This document shows, in pieces, positions 57,670 to 64,000 of a stretch of DNA of 64,000 bases; position 1 is the stretch's first letter, and the number at the start of each line of letters is the position of its first letter. This DNA is from Alsobacter soli. GTDB taxonomy: Bacteria > Pseudomonadota > Alphaproteobacteria > Rhizobiales > Beijerinckiaceae. The stretch is from positions 124,001 through 188,000 of the forward strand of contig NZ_PVZS01000006.1 in assembly GCF_003004785.1 (NCBI RefSeq), given 5' to 3'. A program made the translations under genes and the position numbers. The notes under the pieces are model-generated. The model did no database searches. It saw only the letters and a list, made by a program, of their open reading frames with translations, and was not told the origin of the DNA.

Positions 57670-59115
57670 ATGCTTCGCTTCGTTCGCCGCTCCCCTATCA
57701 GGTCCGCGCCCGCCGCGCCAACCCGCGCCGCCCGGGCGTTCGGCCGCGCGCTGCGCGCCGCCCTCGCGCTGGCCCCCGCCGCCGCGGTGGCCCTGCAGCC
57801 GGTCGCCGCCGCCGCCCAGGAGGGCCGCCAGGCCATCATCCGCGACGCGGAGGTGGAGCAGCTGCTGCGCGACTACGCCACCCCGGTGTTCGGCGCCGCC
57901 GGCATCCGCCGCGGCAGCGTGCAGATCGTGCTCGTGGGCGACCGCTCCTTCAACGCCTTCGTGGCCGACGGCCGGCGCATGTTCGTCAACGTCGGCGCCC
58001 TCATGGACGCCAAGACGCCGAACGAGATGATCGGCGTCATCGCCCACGAGTCGGGCCACATCGCCGGCGGCCACCTCCAGCGCATGCGCGAGCAGCTGGC
58101 CAACGCCCAGATCCTGGCCGTGGCCGGCATGCTGCTCGGCGCCGCGGGCGTGGCGGGCGCCGCCGCCTCCGGCAACCGCGTCGGCAACGCCGGCGGCGGC
58201 GCAATGGGCATCGCGCTGGGCTCGCAGGAAATGGTGAAGCGCAGCCTCCTGTCCTACCAGCGCTCGGAGGAGCAGGCCGCCGACCTTATGGCCGTGCGCT
58301 TTCTCCAGGCCATCCACCAGTCGCCCAAGGGCATGCTCGACACCTTCGAGCGCTTCAACCAGGACGCGATGTTCAAGACCGCGAGCATCGACCCCTACCT
58401 GGTCAGCCACCCGATGCCCAACGAGCGCATCGCCAACCTCGAGCAGCTCGCGCGCAAGAGCCCCTATTTCGACGTCAAGGACCCGCCGGCCCTGCAGGCG
58501 CGCCACGACATGGCCCGCGCGAAGCTGTTCGGCTTCATGGCGAAGGCGGAGGAAGTCGGCCGCCGCTACCCGGCCTCCGACACCAGCCGGCCGGCCCGCT
58601 ACGCCCGCGCCATCATCGCCTACCGCTACAAGCGCCTCGCCGACGCGCTCTCCCAGGTGGACGCCCTGATCCGCGAGGACGGCGCGAACCCGTATTTCTG
58701 GGAGCTCAAGGGCCAGATCCTGCTGGAGTTCGGCCGCTCCCGGGAGGCGGTTCCCATCCTGCGCAAGGCGGTGTCGCTGGCCCCCTCAGCGGGGCCCATC
58801 CGCATCCTGCTCGGCCAGGCGCTGGTGGCGACCGAATCGCCCGCCGCCGCCGGGGAGGCCATTCGCGAGCTGTCCAACGCCGTGCAGCGCGAGCCGGAAT
58901 GGGCGGAGGGCTGGCAGCACCTCTCCCGCGCCTACGGCCTCAAGGGCGACGAGGGCATGGCGGCCTATGCCGCCGCCCAGGCCTACGCCGCCGCGGGCGA
59001 CTACAACGCCGCCGCCACCCAGGCGACGCGCGCCAAGGAGAAGCTGCCGCGCAACTCGCCCGGCTGGCTCAAGGCCGACGATATTTTGAACGCACGGCCG
59101 CCCAAAAAACCGTAG
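57670..59115 (+). CDS. Periplasmic M48 metallopeptidase with TPR repeats (BepA-like)
   Basis: A secreted zinc protease of 481 residues likely acting in outer-membrane protein quality control. The signal peptide (ALRAALALAPAAAVALQPVA, cut near AAAQ) precedes the M48 domain with FNAFVADGRRMFVNVGALMD, the HExxH motif in IGVIAHESGHIAGGHLQRMR, and the third ligand Glu in RSEEQAADLMAVRFLQA; HPMPNERIANLEQLA follows. After about residue 290 there are TPR-like helices (ALSQVDALIREDGANPYFWE, AVPILRKAVSLAPSAGPIRI, WAEGWQHLSRAYGLKGDEGM). E. coli BepA has the same order. The DsbA-like gene follows by 76 bases, so both may be envelope-folding genes transcribed together. Confidence 0.9.
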   Translation: MLRFVRRSPIRSAPAAPTRAARAFGRALRAALALAPAAAVALQPVAAAAQEGRQAIIRDAEVEQLLRDYATPVFGAAGIRRGSVQIVLVGDRSFNAFVADGRRMFVNVGALMDAKTPNEMIGVIAHESGHIAGGHLQRMREQLANAQILAVAGMLLGAAGVAGAAASGNRVGNAGGGAMGIALGSQEMVKRSLLSYQRSEEQAADLMAVRFLQAIHQSPKGMLDTFERFNQDAMFKTASIDPYLVSHPMPNERIANLEQLARKSPYFDVKDPPALQARHDMARAKLFGFMAKAEEVGRRYPASDTSRPARYARAIIAYRYKRLADALSQVDALIREDGANPYFWELKGQILLEFGRSREAVPILRKAVSLAPSAGPIRILLGQALVATESPAAAGEAIRELSNAVQREPEWAEGWQHLSRAYGLKGDEGMAAYAAAQAYAAAGDYNAAATQATRAKEKLPRNSPGWLKADDILNARPPKKP

Positions 59116-59191
59116 AGTCGCCCCATATCAGGCGTCGACGCACGCCGCAGCGCGCCGCGCCCTTCGGCGCGCGCCCATCTGGAGTTCCCGC

Positions 59192-59989
59192 ATGGCCCTT
59201 TCCGCCGCCCTTCCCTTCCTCCGCAAGGCCGGCCTCGCCCTGGCCCTGGCCGGCGCGGCCGCGGCGCCCCTGCCCGCCGTTGCGCAGAACAAACCGGCCG
59301 ACTTCACGGACGCGCAGAAAAGCGCCATCCGCGACCTGGTGAAGAGCTACCTCATGGAGAACCCAGAGGTGATCCAGGACGCCCTGGTGGAGCTCGACAA
59401 GCGCCAGAAGGAGGCGGAGAAGACCGCCACCAAGACCGCGCTCGGCCAGGTGGCGCAGACGCTCACTCAGTCACCCCGCAACATCGTGGTCGGCAACCCG
59501 CAGGGCGACGTCACCCTGGTCGAGTTCTTCGATTACAACTGCGGCTACTGCAAGAAGTCGCTGGCCGACATGCGCGAGCTGGCCAAGACGGACCCGAAGC
59601 TGCGCATCGTGATCCGCGACTTCCCGGTTCTCGGCCCCGATTCGGTGGAGGCCTCCTTCGTGGCCGTCGCCGCCAAGAGCCAGATCAAGCCGGACAGGTA
59701 CTTCGACTTCCACCAGAAGCTCCTCGAATCCAAGGGCCGCGTCGGCAAGGACCGTGCGTTGGCGGTCGCCAAGGAGTTCGGCGCGGACCAGGCGAAGCTC
59801 GAGAAGGACATGCAGGGGCAGGACGTGCGCGCCTCCATCGAGGAGACCATGCGCCTCGCCGACATCCTGAAACTCCAGGGCACGCCCGCCTTCATCGTCG
59901 GCGACGACGTGATCTTCGGCTCACAGGGCATCGAGCCCCTGCGCCAGGCGATCGCCGCCGTGCGCCAGTGCGGCAAGGCGAGCTGCTGA
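59192..59989 (+). CDS. DsbA-family periplasmic thioredoxin-fold protein
   Basis: A 265-residue secreted thiol-disulfide protein. The signal peptide is in RKAGLALALAGAAAAPLPAV (AQ cut), followed by an N-terminal helical extension (IRDLVKSYLMENPEVIQDAL) as in ScsC/Com1 proteins. The DsbA fold shows VTLVEFFDYNCGYCKKSLAD with the active site CGYC, FPVLGPDSVEASFVAVAAK, the cis-Pro loop QGTPAFIVGDDVIFGSQGIE and an extra Cys pair site in VRQCGKASC at the end. A GCGYC-like active site with the extension favours an isomerase-type or general oxidase role. It follows the M48 peptidase gene in the same direction, and a terminator closes the unit. Confidence 0.9.
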   Translation: MALSAALPFLRKAGLALALAGAAAAPLPAVAQNKPADFTDAQKSAIRDLVKSYLMENPEVIQDALVELDKRQKEAEKTATKTALGQVAQTLTQSPRNIVVGNPQGDVTLVEFFDYNCGYCKKSLADMRELAKTDPKLRIVIRDFPVLGPDSVEASFVAVAAKSQIKPDRYFDFHQKLLESKGRVGKDRALAVAKEFGADQAKLEKDMQGQDVRASIEETMRLADILKLQGTPAFIVGDDVIFGSQGIEPLRQAIAAVRQCGKASC

Positions 59990-60012
59990 CCGACCGGGTC
60001 CCCACGGGTGCC

Positions 60013-60040
60013 AGGGCGCGCCCTCCCCGGCGCGCCCTTT
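60013..60040 (+). terminator. Rho-independent terminator
   Basis: AGGGCGCGCC / GGCGCGCCCT, a perfect 10-bp stem with loop CTCCCC, then TTGCATTT. It separates the envelope genes from the polysaccharide-export genes. Confidence 0.8.
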
Positions 60041-60066
60041 GCATTTGAGAGGCTTTCCCCGTTGTC

Positions 60067-60915
60067 GTGGCGCGCGGGCGTCGATATGACATCGGTCAAA
60101 TGTTCGACGCTCTTTCGATCAGCCCGCGCGACGTCCGGCTTGCGCGCCAGGACCTCGCCGGCGGCGTGACCGCATGGCCCATCTGGACCCACCTGGGGCT
60201 CCTCGACATCCGCCAGCGCTACCGGCGCTCGCGGCTCGGCCAGTTCTGGATCACGCTCAGCATGGCCCTGTTCGTGGGCGGCATTGGCGTCGTCAACGCC
60301 AGCCTGTTCCGCGCCGCGGCGGCCGACTACATCCCCTACCTCGCCGCCTCCTACATCGTCTGGACCCTCATGTCCGGGCTGGCCAACGACGCTGCGCAGG
60401 TCTACGTCCAGGCCGCGCCTTTCCTGCGCCAGGCCGCGATCCCCAGAACCGTGTTCGTGCTGCGCGTGTTGGCCCGCAACGCCGTGGCCTTCGCCCACAA
60501 CGTGGTGATCCTGCCGGTGGTGTTCGCCCTGTTCGGCGTCTGGCCGGGGGCGACCGCGCTGCTGGCCCTGCCGGGCCTTGCGCTGCTGGCGGCGGCGGCC
60601 TTCTGCGCCGTGCATGCGGTGGGGGTGCTGGCCACGCGCTTCCGCGACCTGCCGCAGATCATGCAGAACGCCGTGCAGATGGCCTTCTTCCTCACGCCGG
60701 TGATGTGGCGGCCGGAGCAGCTGGGGTCGAACGTGGCCTCGGCGCTCTCCTTCAACCCCTTCGCGGTCTACCTGTCGCTGGTGGTGGAGCCCCTCCTGGG
60801 GCGCGCGCCGCCGGCCTCCTCCTGGGCGGCGGGCGTCGCCATGCTGCTGCCGCTGGCGGGCGTCGCGTGGCTTCTCTTCGCCCGCTTCCGGGCGCGCATT
60901 CCCTATTGGCTTTAG
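60067..60915 (+). CDS. ABC-2 polysaccharide export permease (Wzm/KpsM-like)
   Basis: Inner-membrane permease exporting a lipid-linked O-antigen or capsule polymer, 282 residues. The family signature at the N-terminus is HLGLLDIRQRYRRSRLGQFW followed by ITLSMALFVGGIGVVNASLF; helices follow at YIPYLAASYIVWTLMSGLAN, AVAFAHNVVILPVVFALFG and ALLALPGLALLAAAAFCAVH; the conserved VLATRFRDLPQIMQNAVQMA and FFLTPVMWRPEQLG precede the last helix. The start is uncertain: GTG 60067 or ATG 60100; neither has a strong ribosome-binding site. The ATPase gene follows after 65 bases. Polymer unknown. Confidence 0.88.
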   Translation: MARGRRYDIGQMFDALSISPRDVRLARQDLAGGVTAWPIWTHLGLLDIRQRYRRSRLGQFWITLSMALFVGGIGVVNASLFRAAAADYIPYLAASYIVWTLMSGLANDAAQVYVQAAPFLRQAAIPRTVFVLRVLARNAVAFAHNVVILPVVFALFGVWPGATALLALPGLALLAAAAFCAVHAVGVLATRFRDLPQIMQNAVQMAFFLTPVMWRPEQLGSNVASALSFNPFAVYLSLVVEPLLGRAPPASSWAAGVAMLLPLAGVAWLLFARFRARIPYWL

Positions 60916-60980
60916 CAGGCGGCGGGAGGGGCGCCGCCGCACAGGATGGCGCGCCCGCCCGCCGGCATCGAGGAGCGGCC

Positions 60981-61706
60981 GTGGCCTCCATCACCTTGCA
61001 GGACGTCAGCGTCGAGTTCCCCATCTACAACGCCCAGAGCCGGTCCCTGCGGCGCGGGCTGATGCGTAAGGTGGGCGGCGGGCTGGACACGCACGACCCC
61101 GCGGTGCTGCGCGTGCAGGCGCTGCGCAACGTGAACCTCGCCCTGCGCCCGGGCGACCGCCTGGCCCTGGTGGGCCACAACGGGGCCGGCAAGTCGACGC
61201 TGCTGCGGGTGCTCTCGGGCGCTTACGAGCCCTCCTCGGGCGACGCGCGCATCGAAGGCAAGGTGGCCTCGCTGCTCGACATCACGCTCGGCATGGACGA
61301 CGAGCTGACCGGCCGCGAGAACATCGCCCTGCGCGGCGCCTTCGCCGGGCTCACCCGCCGCGAGGTGGCGGAGCGCATGGACGAGATCGCCGACTTCTGC
61401 GAGCTCGGCGAGTTCCTGGACCTGCCGATGCGCACCTATTCCTCCGGCATGTCGCTGCGCGTGGCCTTCGGCGTCTCGACCGCCCTCTCCCCGGACATCC
61501 TGCTCCTGGACGAACTGATCGCCGTGGGCGACGCCGGCTTCGCCGCCAAGGCCCGCGCCCGCATCGAACGGCTCATGGACCAGGCCTCCATCCTGGTCCT
61601 GGCCAGCCACAGCGTCGAGATCCTCGAAACCTACTGCAACCGCGCGGTGCGGATGGAGGGAGGGAGGATCGTGGCGGAGGGGGGAGTGAGGGAGGTAGTC
61701 GGATAA
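60981..61706 (+). CDS. Polysaccharide export ABC ATPase (Wzt/KpsT-like)
   Basis: ATP-binding subunit pairing with the preceding permease, 241 residues. It starts with ASITLQDVSVEFPIYNAQSR and has the NAQSRSLRR motif typical of this family; Walker A LALVGHNGAGKSTLLRVLSG, Q-loop region KVASLLDITLGMDDELTGRE, signature MRTYSSGMSLRVAFGVSTAL, Walker B DILLLDELIAVGDAGFAAKA and switch His VLASHSVEILETYCNRAV. It lacks the C-terminal carbohydrate-binding domain of long Wzt proteins, so it is of the short, KpsT-like kind. GAGGAG five bases before GTG 60981 fixes the start; the frame upstream is the permease read out of phase. It ends 42 bases from the convergent glycosyltransferase gene. Confidence 0.92.
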   Translation: MASITLQDVSVEFPIYNAQSRSLRRGLMRKVGGGLDTHDPAVLRVQALRNVNLALRPGDRLALVGHNGAGKSTLLRVLSGAYEPSSGDARIEGKVASLLDITLGMDDELTGRENIALRGAFAGLTRREVAERMDEIADFCELGEFLDLPMRTYSSGMSLRVAFGVSTALSPDILLLDELIAVGDAGFAAKARARIERLMDQASILVLASHSVEILETYCNRAVRMEGGRIVAEGGVREVVG

Positions 61707-61748
61707 CTGCCCGCTTCCAGCGCTTTAGCCCCTCACTGCGATCCTATG

Positions 61749-62816
61749 CTAGGCTTTGCTGGCAGCGCCGAAATGCAACGCAGTATGGGCGAGGAAACGG
61801 ATGAAATTTCTAGCTCTCTTAAACGCCGGCACAGCCACTCTGTAGACAGGCTTCCCCATCGAGGAACTGAGCAACACTTTGTGTATGAATACCTTTATTC
61901 TAAGTCCTTTCCTCACAGTGCGTTTAGTGACTTCAGACGCATACTGGTTGGCCATGTCAACGTATTCTGCTGTCTTCGCAGGGTCCACTTGGGTGAGACC
62001 CGCGCGCGCCGAAACGGCCTCTCCGATTATCTGGACATAGAAACGAGGAGCTATCAAATCACGAAAATAATACCTGTTTTTCACCGGATCATCCGGGAAC
62101 TCTTCCGCGAGCTTCCTGAAATACCTCACCCTAGATCTTGACATCTTAATATCGAATGATGTGCTTCCCGAATGTATGCACCAGACTGTTACAGGCGCAT
62201 CGACAAAATAATTTGTGTAACCTTTGCGGAACATCCGTAAAAACAGATCATCATCCTCATACCCCATAAACTGGGTGTCGAAGCCTCCGACCGCCTCGAA
62301 AGCGCTACGGCTTATCAGCGACGCAGAGGGCAATACAAACATATCAGCTCTCAGCAAGTCGAAGATGTCCTGTTTTGGATGGCGAGCGTGACTGCTCACA
62401 ATCCGCGTACGGACAATAGATCCGTCCTTTTCTGCTTCCGATAGATCACCATATACCCAGCCAAATCGTGGGTCGTCCGTTGGTATGGCGGACGAGAGCT
62501 TGCAAATATGGTCATGTAAAAAGTAATCGTCTTGATCCAGAAAACAGATGAATGGCGATTTCGTCGCATGAACTCCCGCATTTCGTGCAGAGCCCTGGCC
62601 GCCATTCTCCTTGCGCAAGACTTTGAAGCCGTGACTTGCGGCCAAACCATCAACGAAGCGCGCCTCCTCAGGGCGCGACCCGTCATCGATTACAACGAAC
62701 TCCGCTGCCGGCGTTTTTTGATCGAGAACGCTCCGCACAGCCCTCTCGATCGTTTCCGATCCATTGTAATAGGGGATTACAACGGCTACGGATTTATCGA
62801 AATTCGTATTACACAT
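61749..62816 (-). CDS. Family 2 glycosyltransferase, low-GC gene
   Basis: A GT-A-fold glycosyltransferase of 355 residues: VAVVIPYYNGSETIERAVRS, AEFVVIDDGSRPEEARFVDG, GGQGSARNAGVHATKSPFIC and the metal-binding FLDQDDYFL, then GWVYGDLSEAEKDGS and FMGYEDDDLFLRMFRKGYTN at the acceptor side. The C-terminal part is basic and may bind membrane. Base composition is clearly lower than the rest of the window (about 43-50% G+C in samples counted by eye), with rarer codons, indicating transfer. GGGAG lies 8 bases before ATG 62816, which starts 4 bases after the stop of the upstream glycosyltransferase gene. A TTG at 62840 in frame is less likely. Sugar unknown. Confidence 0.88.
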   Translation of the reverse strand: MCNTNFDKSVAVVIPYYNGSETIERAVRSVLDQKTPAAEFVVIDDGSRPEEARFVDGLAASHGFKVLRKENGGQGSARNAGVHATKSPFICFLDQDDYFLHDHICKLSSAIPTDDPRFGWVYGDLSEAEKDGSIVRTRIVSSHARHPKQDIFDLLRADMFVLPSASLISRSAFEAVGGFDTQFMGYEDDDLFLRMFRKGYTNYFVDAPVTVWCIHSGSTSFDIKMSRSRVRYFRKLAEEFPDDPVKNRYYFRDLIAPRFYVQIIGEAVSARAGLTQVDPAKTAEYVDMANQYASEVTKRTVRKGLRIKVFIHKVLLSSSMGKPVYRVAVPAFKRARNFIRFLAHTALHFGAASKA

Positions 62817-62820
62817 CCAA

Positions 62821-63894
62821 TCATCTCCCACGCAGAACAAAGGAGTTTTTTTTAAGGGCCCACCAGATCAGAAAGGTAACTTGTCCCTGCAGGGTTTGGC
62901 GACGAATGCCTACGTTAATCACGGAGGTGATCGGATTACATTGCTGAAGAGCCGAGATTTGCACCAGTGAGTTACTGGTCATATCCCCCGCGACCGATCT
63001 CAGCGCACATAAGTGAGAGCGCAGAGCAGAGGCATAATCCGCTCCCACCAAACGCTTAAGGCGGTGATAGAAAAACCCCAGGCTCCGCCTCACCCCAATC
63101 GCGTTCGCCCCGTGCTGCCGGTAGCTCACCCGGGGTTCGGGATCGACGTGCATGAGGCCGCCGGCGCCGGTCACCACGGCGTAGGCCAGCCAGTCGTGGG
63201 CCGAGACGGGGCCTGCGGCCGCCGCGCGGGCGAGCAGACGGCGGGCGGCGTCGTTGAACACCATCGTGTGGCCGGGCAGGATGTTCTGCACCAGCGCGTT
63301 GCCGAAGGACGGCGGGCGGCGCGGGGCGTCGATGCGGCCCACCACGGCGCCGGCCTCGTCCACGATCCGCACCGCCGATGCGTAGAGCGCAGGCCGGGCC
63401 GGGTCGACCGTCCGCAGCCAGTCCACTGCCCGCTCCAGCTTGTCGGCGTCCCAGACGTCGTCCTGGTCGCAGAAGGCGTAGAAGTCGGCCTGGATGGCCG
63501 GGTCCTGCGTCATGGACAGGAAGTTGCCGGCGAAGCCCGCGCGCGGGCCCTGGCGTCGGACGAGCCGGTCCCCGCCCCAGGCCGCCGCCCAGGCGTCCAG
63601 GATGGCGCCGCTGCCGTCCGTCGAGCCGTCGTCGGACGCGTAGAGGCGCCAGGCCTGATGCGTCTGCCCTTCGAGGGAGGCGAGCTGCCCGGGCAGGAAG
63701 CGCTCGCCGTTGTACACGCCCATCAGGATGGCGACCGTCGGGGGGCGCCGGGCCTCCAGGGCTTCAGTCAGGATTCCTGGCGCCGGCGCGTCGGGCCCGA
63801 TGGCCGGGGGCGCGTCCGCCGGCGCTGCCGCCGTGCGGGACGGCTCCGCCGCCGCGTCGTCCGGGAGCGCCTGGGCTGGGACGCCGTTGTTCAT
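62821..63894 (-). CDS. Family 2 glycosyltransferase, mosaic gene
   Basis: A 357-residue glycosyltransferase of GT2. After a 50-residue Ala/Pro-rich N-terminus come the fold's VAILMGVYNGERFLPGQLAS, WRLYASDDGSTDGSGAIL, GFAGNFLSMTQDPAIQADFY and AFCDQDDVWDADKLERAVDW (DxD-type metal site), then ILPGHTMVFNDAARRLLARA and HDWLAYAVVTGAGGLMHVDP, as in rhamnosyltransferases. The 5' three quarters are about 70% G+C, the 3' 250 bases about 50%, like the next gene: a composition break inside the gene near 63080. GGAGGCGGA precedes the ATG. The two glycosyltransferase genes probably work on the polymer exported by the neighbouring ABC pair. Confidence 0.88.
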   Translation of the reverse strand: MNNGVPAQALPDDAAAEPSRTAAAPADAPPAIGPDAPAPGILTEALEARRPPTVAILMGVYNGERFLPGQLASLEGQTHQAWRLYASDDGSTDGSGAILDAWAAAWGGDRLVRRQGPRAGFAGNFLSMTQDPAIQADFYAFCDQDDVWDADKLERAVDWLRTVDPARPALYASAVRIVDEAGAVVGRIDAPRRPPSFGNALVQNILPGHTMVFNDAARRLLARAAAAGPVSAHDWLAYAVVTGAGGLMHVDPEPRVSYRQHGANAIGVRRSLGFFYHRLKRLVGADYASALRSHLCALRSVAGDMTSNSLVQISALQQCNPITSVINVGIRRQTLQGQVTFLIWWALKKNSFVLRGR

Positions 63895-64000
63895 TCCGCC
63901 TCCAGTCCGCCCGGCGGCGTCGCGTCGCTCCCGAGGGGCGAGGCTGCGCCTTCCTATGCAACCAGGCAGGTTGGATTATCGGATACGGTTGTGCTTTTTA
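63895..64000. other. Upstream region of the glycosyltransferase genes (window edge)
   Basis: About 106 bases, ending in the AT-richer TTGGATTATCGGATACGGTT and TTTTTA at the edge. I see no gene in it. A promoter for the minus-strand genes may be here but no pair of -35/-10 boxes is convincing. Confidence 0.3.

Overview
The window is about 64 kb of GC-rich chromosomal DNA (roughly 70% G+C by eye) from an alphaproteobacterium, most likely of the Hyphomicrobiales (Rhizobiales). The reasons are a suf operon of the nifS-like/sufB/C/D/S/T/A type with an Irr-type iron box over its promoter, a glnB-glnA pair, a PleC/PdhS-like histidine kinase, an aerobic-type cobT/cobS pair, an alphaproteobacterial RNase E with a charged insert, and dispersed palindromic repeats of the kind common in this order. 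Species cannot be named from the sequence. Nearly everything is ordinary core or transport metabolism. I see no transposase, phage gene, CRISPR array, rRNA or credible tRNA.

Layout. 1-141: end of a DMT-family exporter gene. 0.3-4.9 kb: a TRAP transporter (dctQ, dctM) facing a formyltransferase-like gene and the separate dctP binding protein. 5.2-7.4 kb: membrane protein, Mrp/ApbC ATPase, MobA. 7.5-10.9 kb: two related amino-acid binding proteins and two ABC permeases without an ATPase gene. 11-18.8 kb: hydroxyisobutyrate-type dehydrogenase, uracil-DNA glycosylase, GST, SNase-like nuclease, sensor kinase, cobT/cobS, DUF1289 protein, DusA. 19-24.6 kb: periplasmic 5'-nucleotidase, Nnr, glnB-glnA. 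25-31.8 kb: parE, cytochrome b561, a small secreted protein with a possible RNA switch over its ribosome-binding site, an alpha/beta hydrolase, an RhlE-type helicase and a diguanylate cyclase.

31.8-39.6 kb is the iron-sulfur assembly operon on the minus strand, read as nifS-like desulfurase, sufB, sufC, sufD, sufS, sufT, sufA and then a TfoX-N protein. Two gene junctions inside it carry long palindromic repeats. 39.7-48.6 kb: alpha/beta hydrolase, tyrS, a 1148-residue AsmA-like envelope protein, a single-cysteine peroxiredoxin, an M23 peptidase, and prfB with an intact programmed +1 frameshift. 48.7-56.2 kb: PBP1A, an AMIN-domain amidase, and rne behind a leader of roughly 500 nt. 56.3-60 kb: aminotransferase, M48 metallopeptidase with TPRs, DsbA-like thioredoxin protein. 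60-64 kb: a polysaccharide-export ABC pair facing two glycosyltransferase genes; the G+C content falls to about 45-50% from 61.75 kb to about 63.08 kb, with the break inside the second glycosyltransferase gene, so this is the one clear sign of horizontal exchange.

I did not find a convincing undescribed multi-gene system. The most checkable novelties are the mutually exclusive hairpins at 28013-28048, the Irr box/promoter overlap at 39541-39592, the palindromes within the suf operon, and the mosaic glycosyltransferase at the right end.
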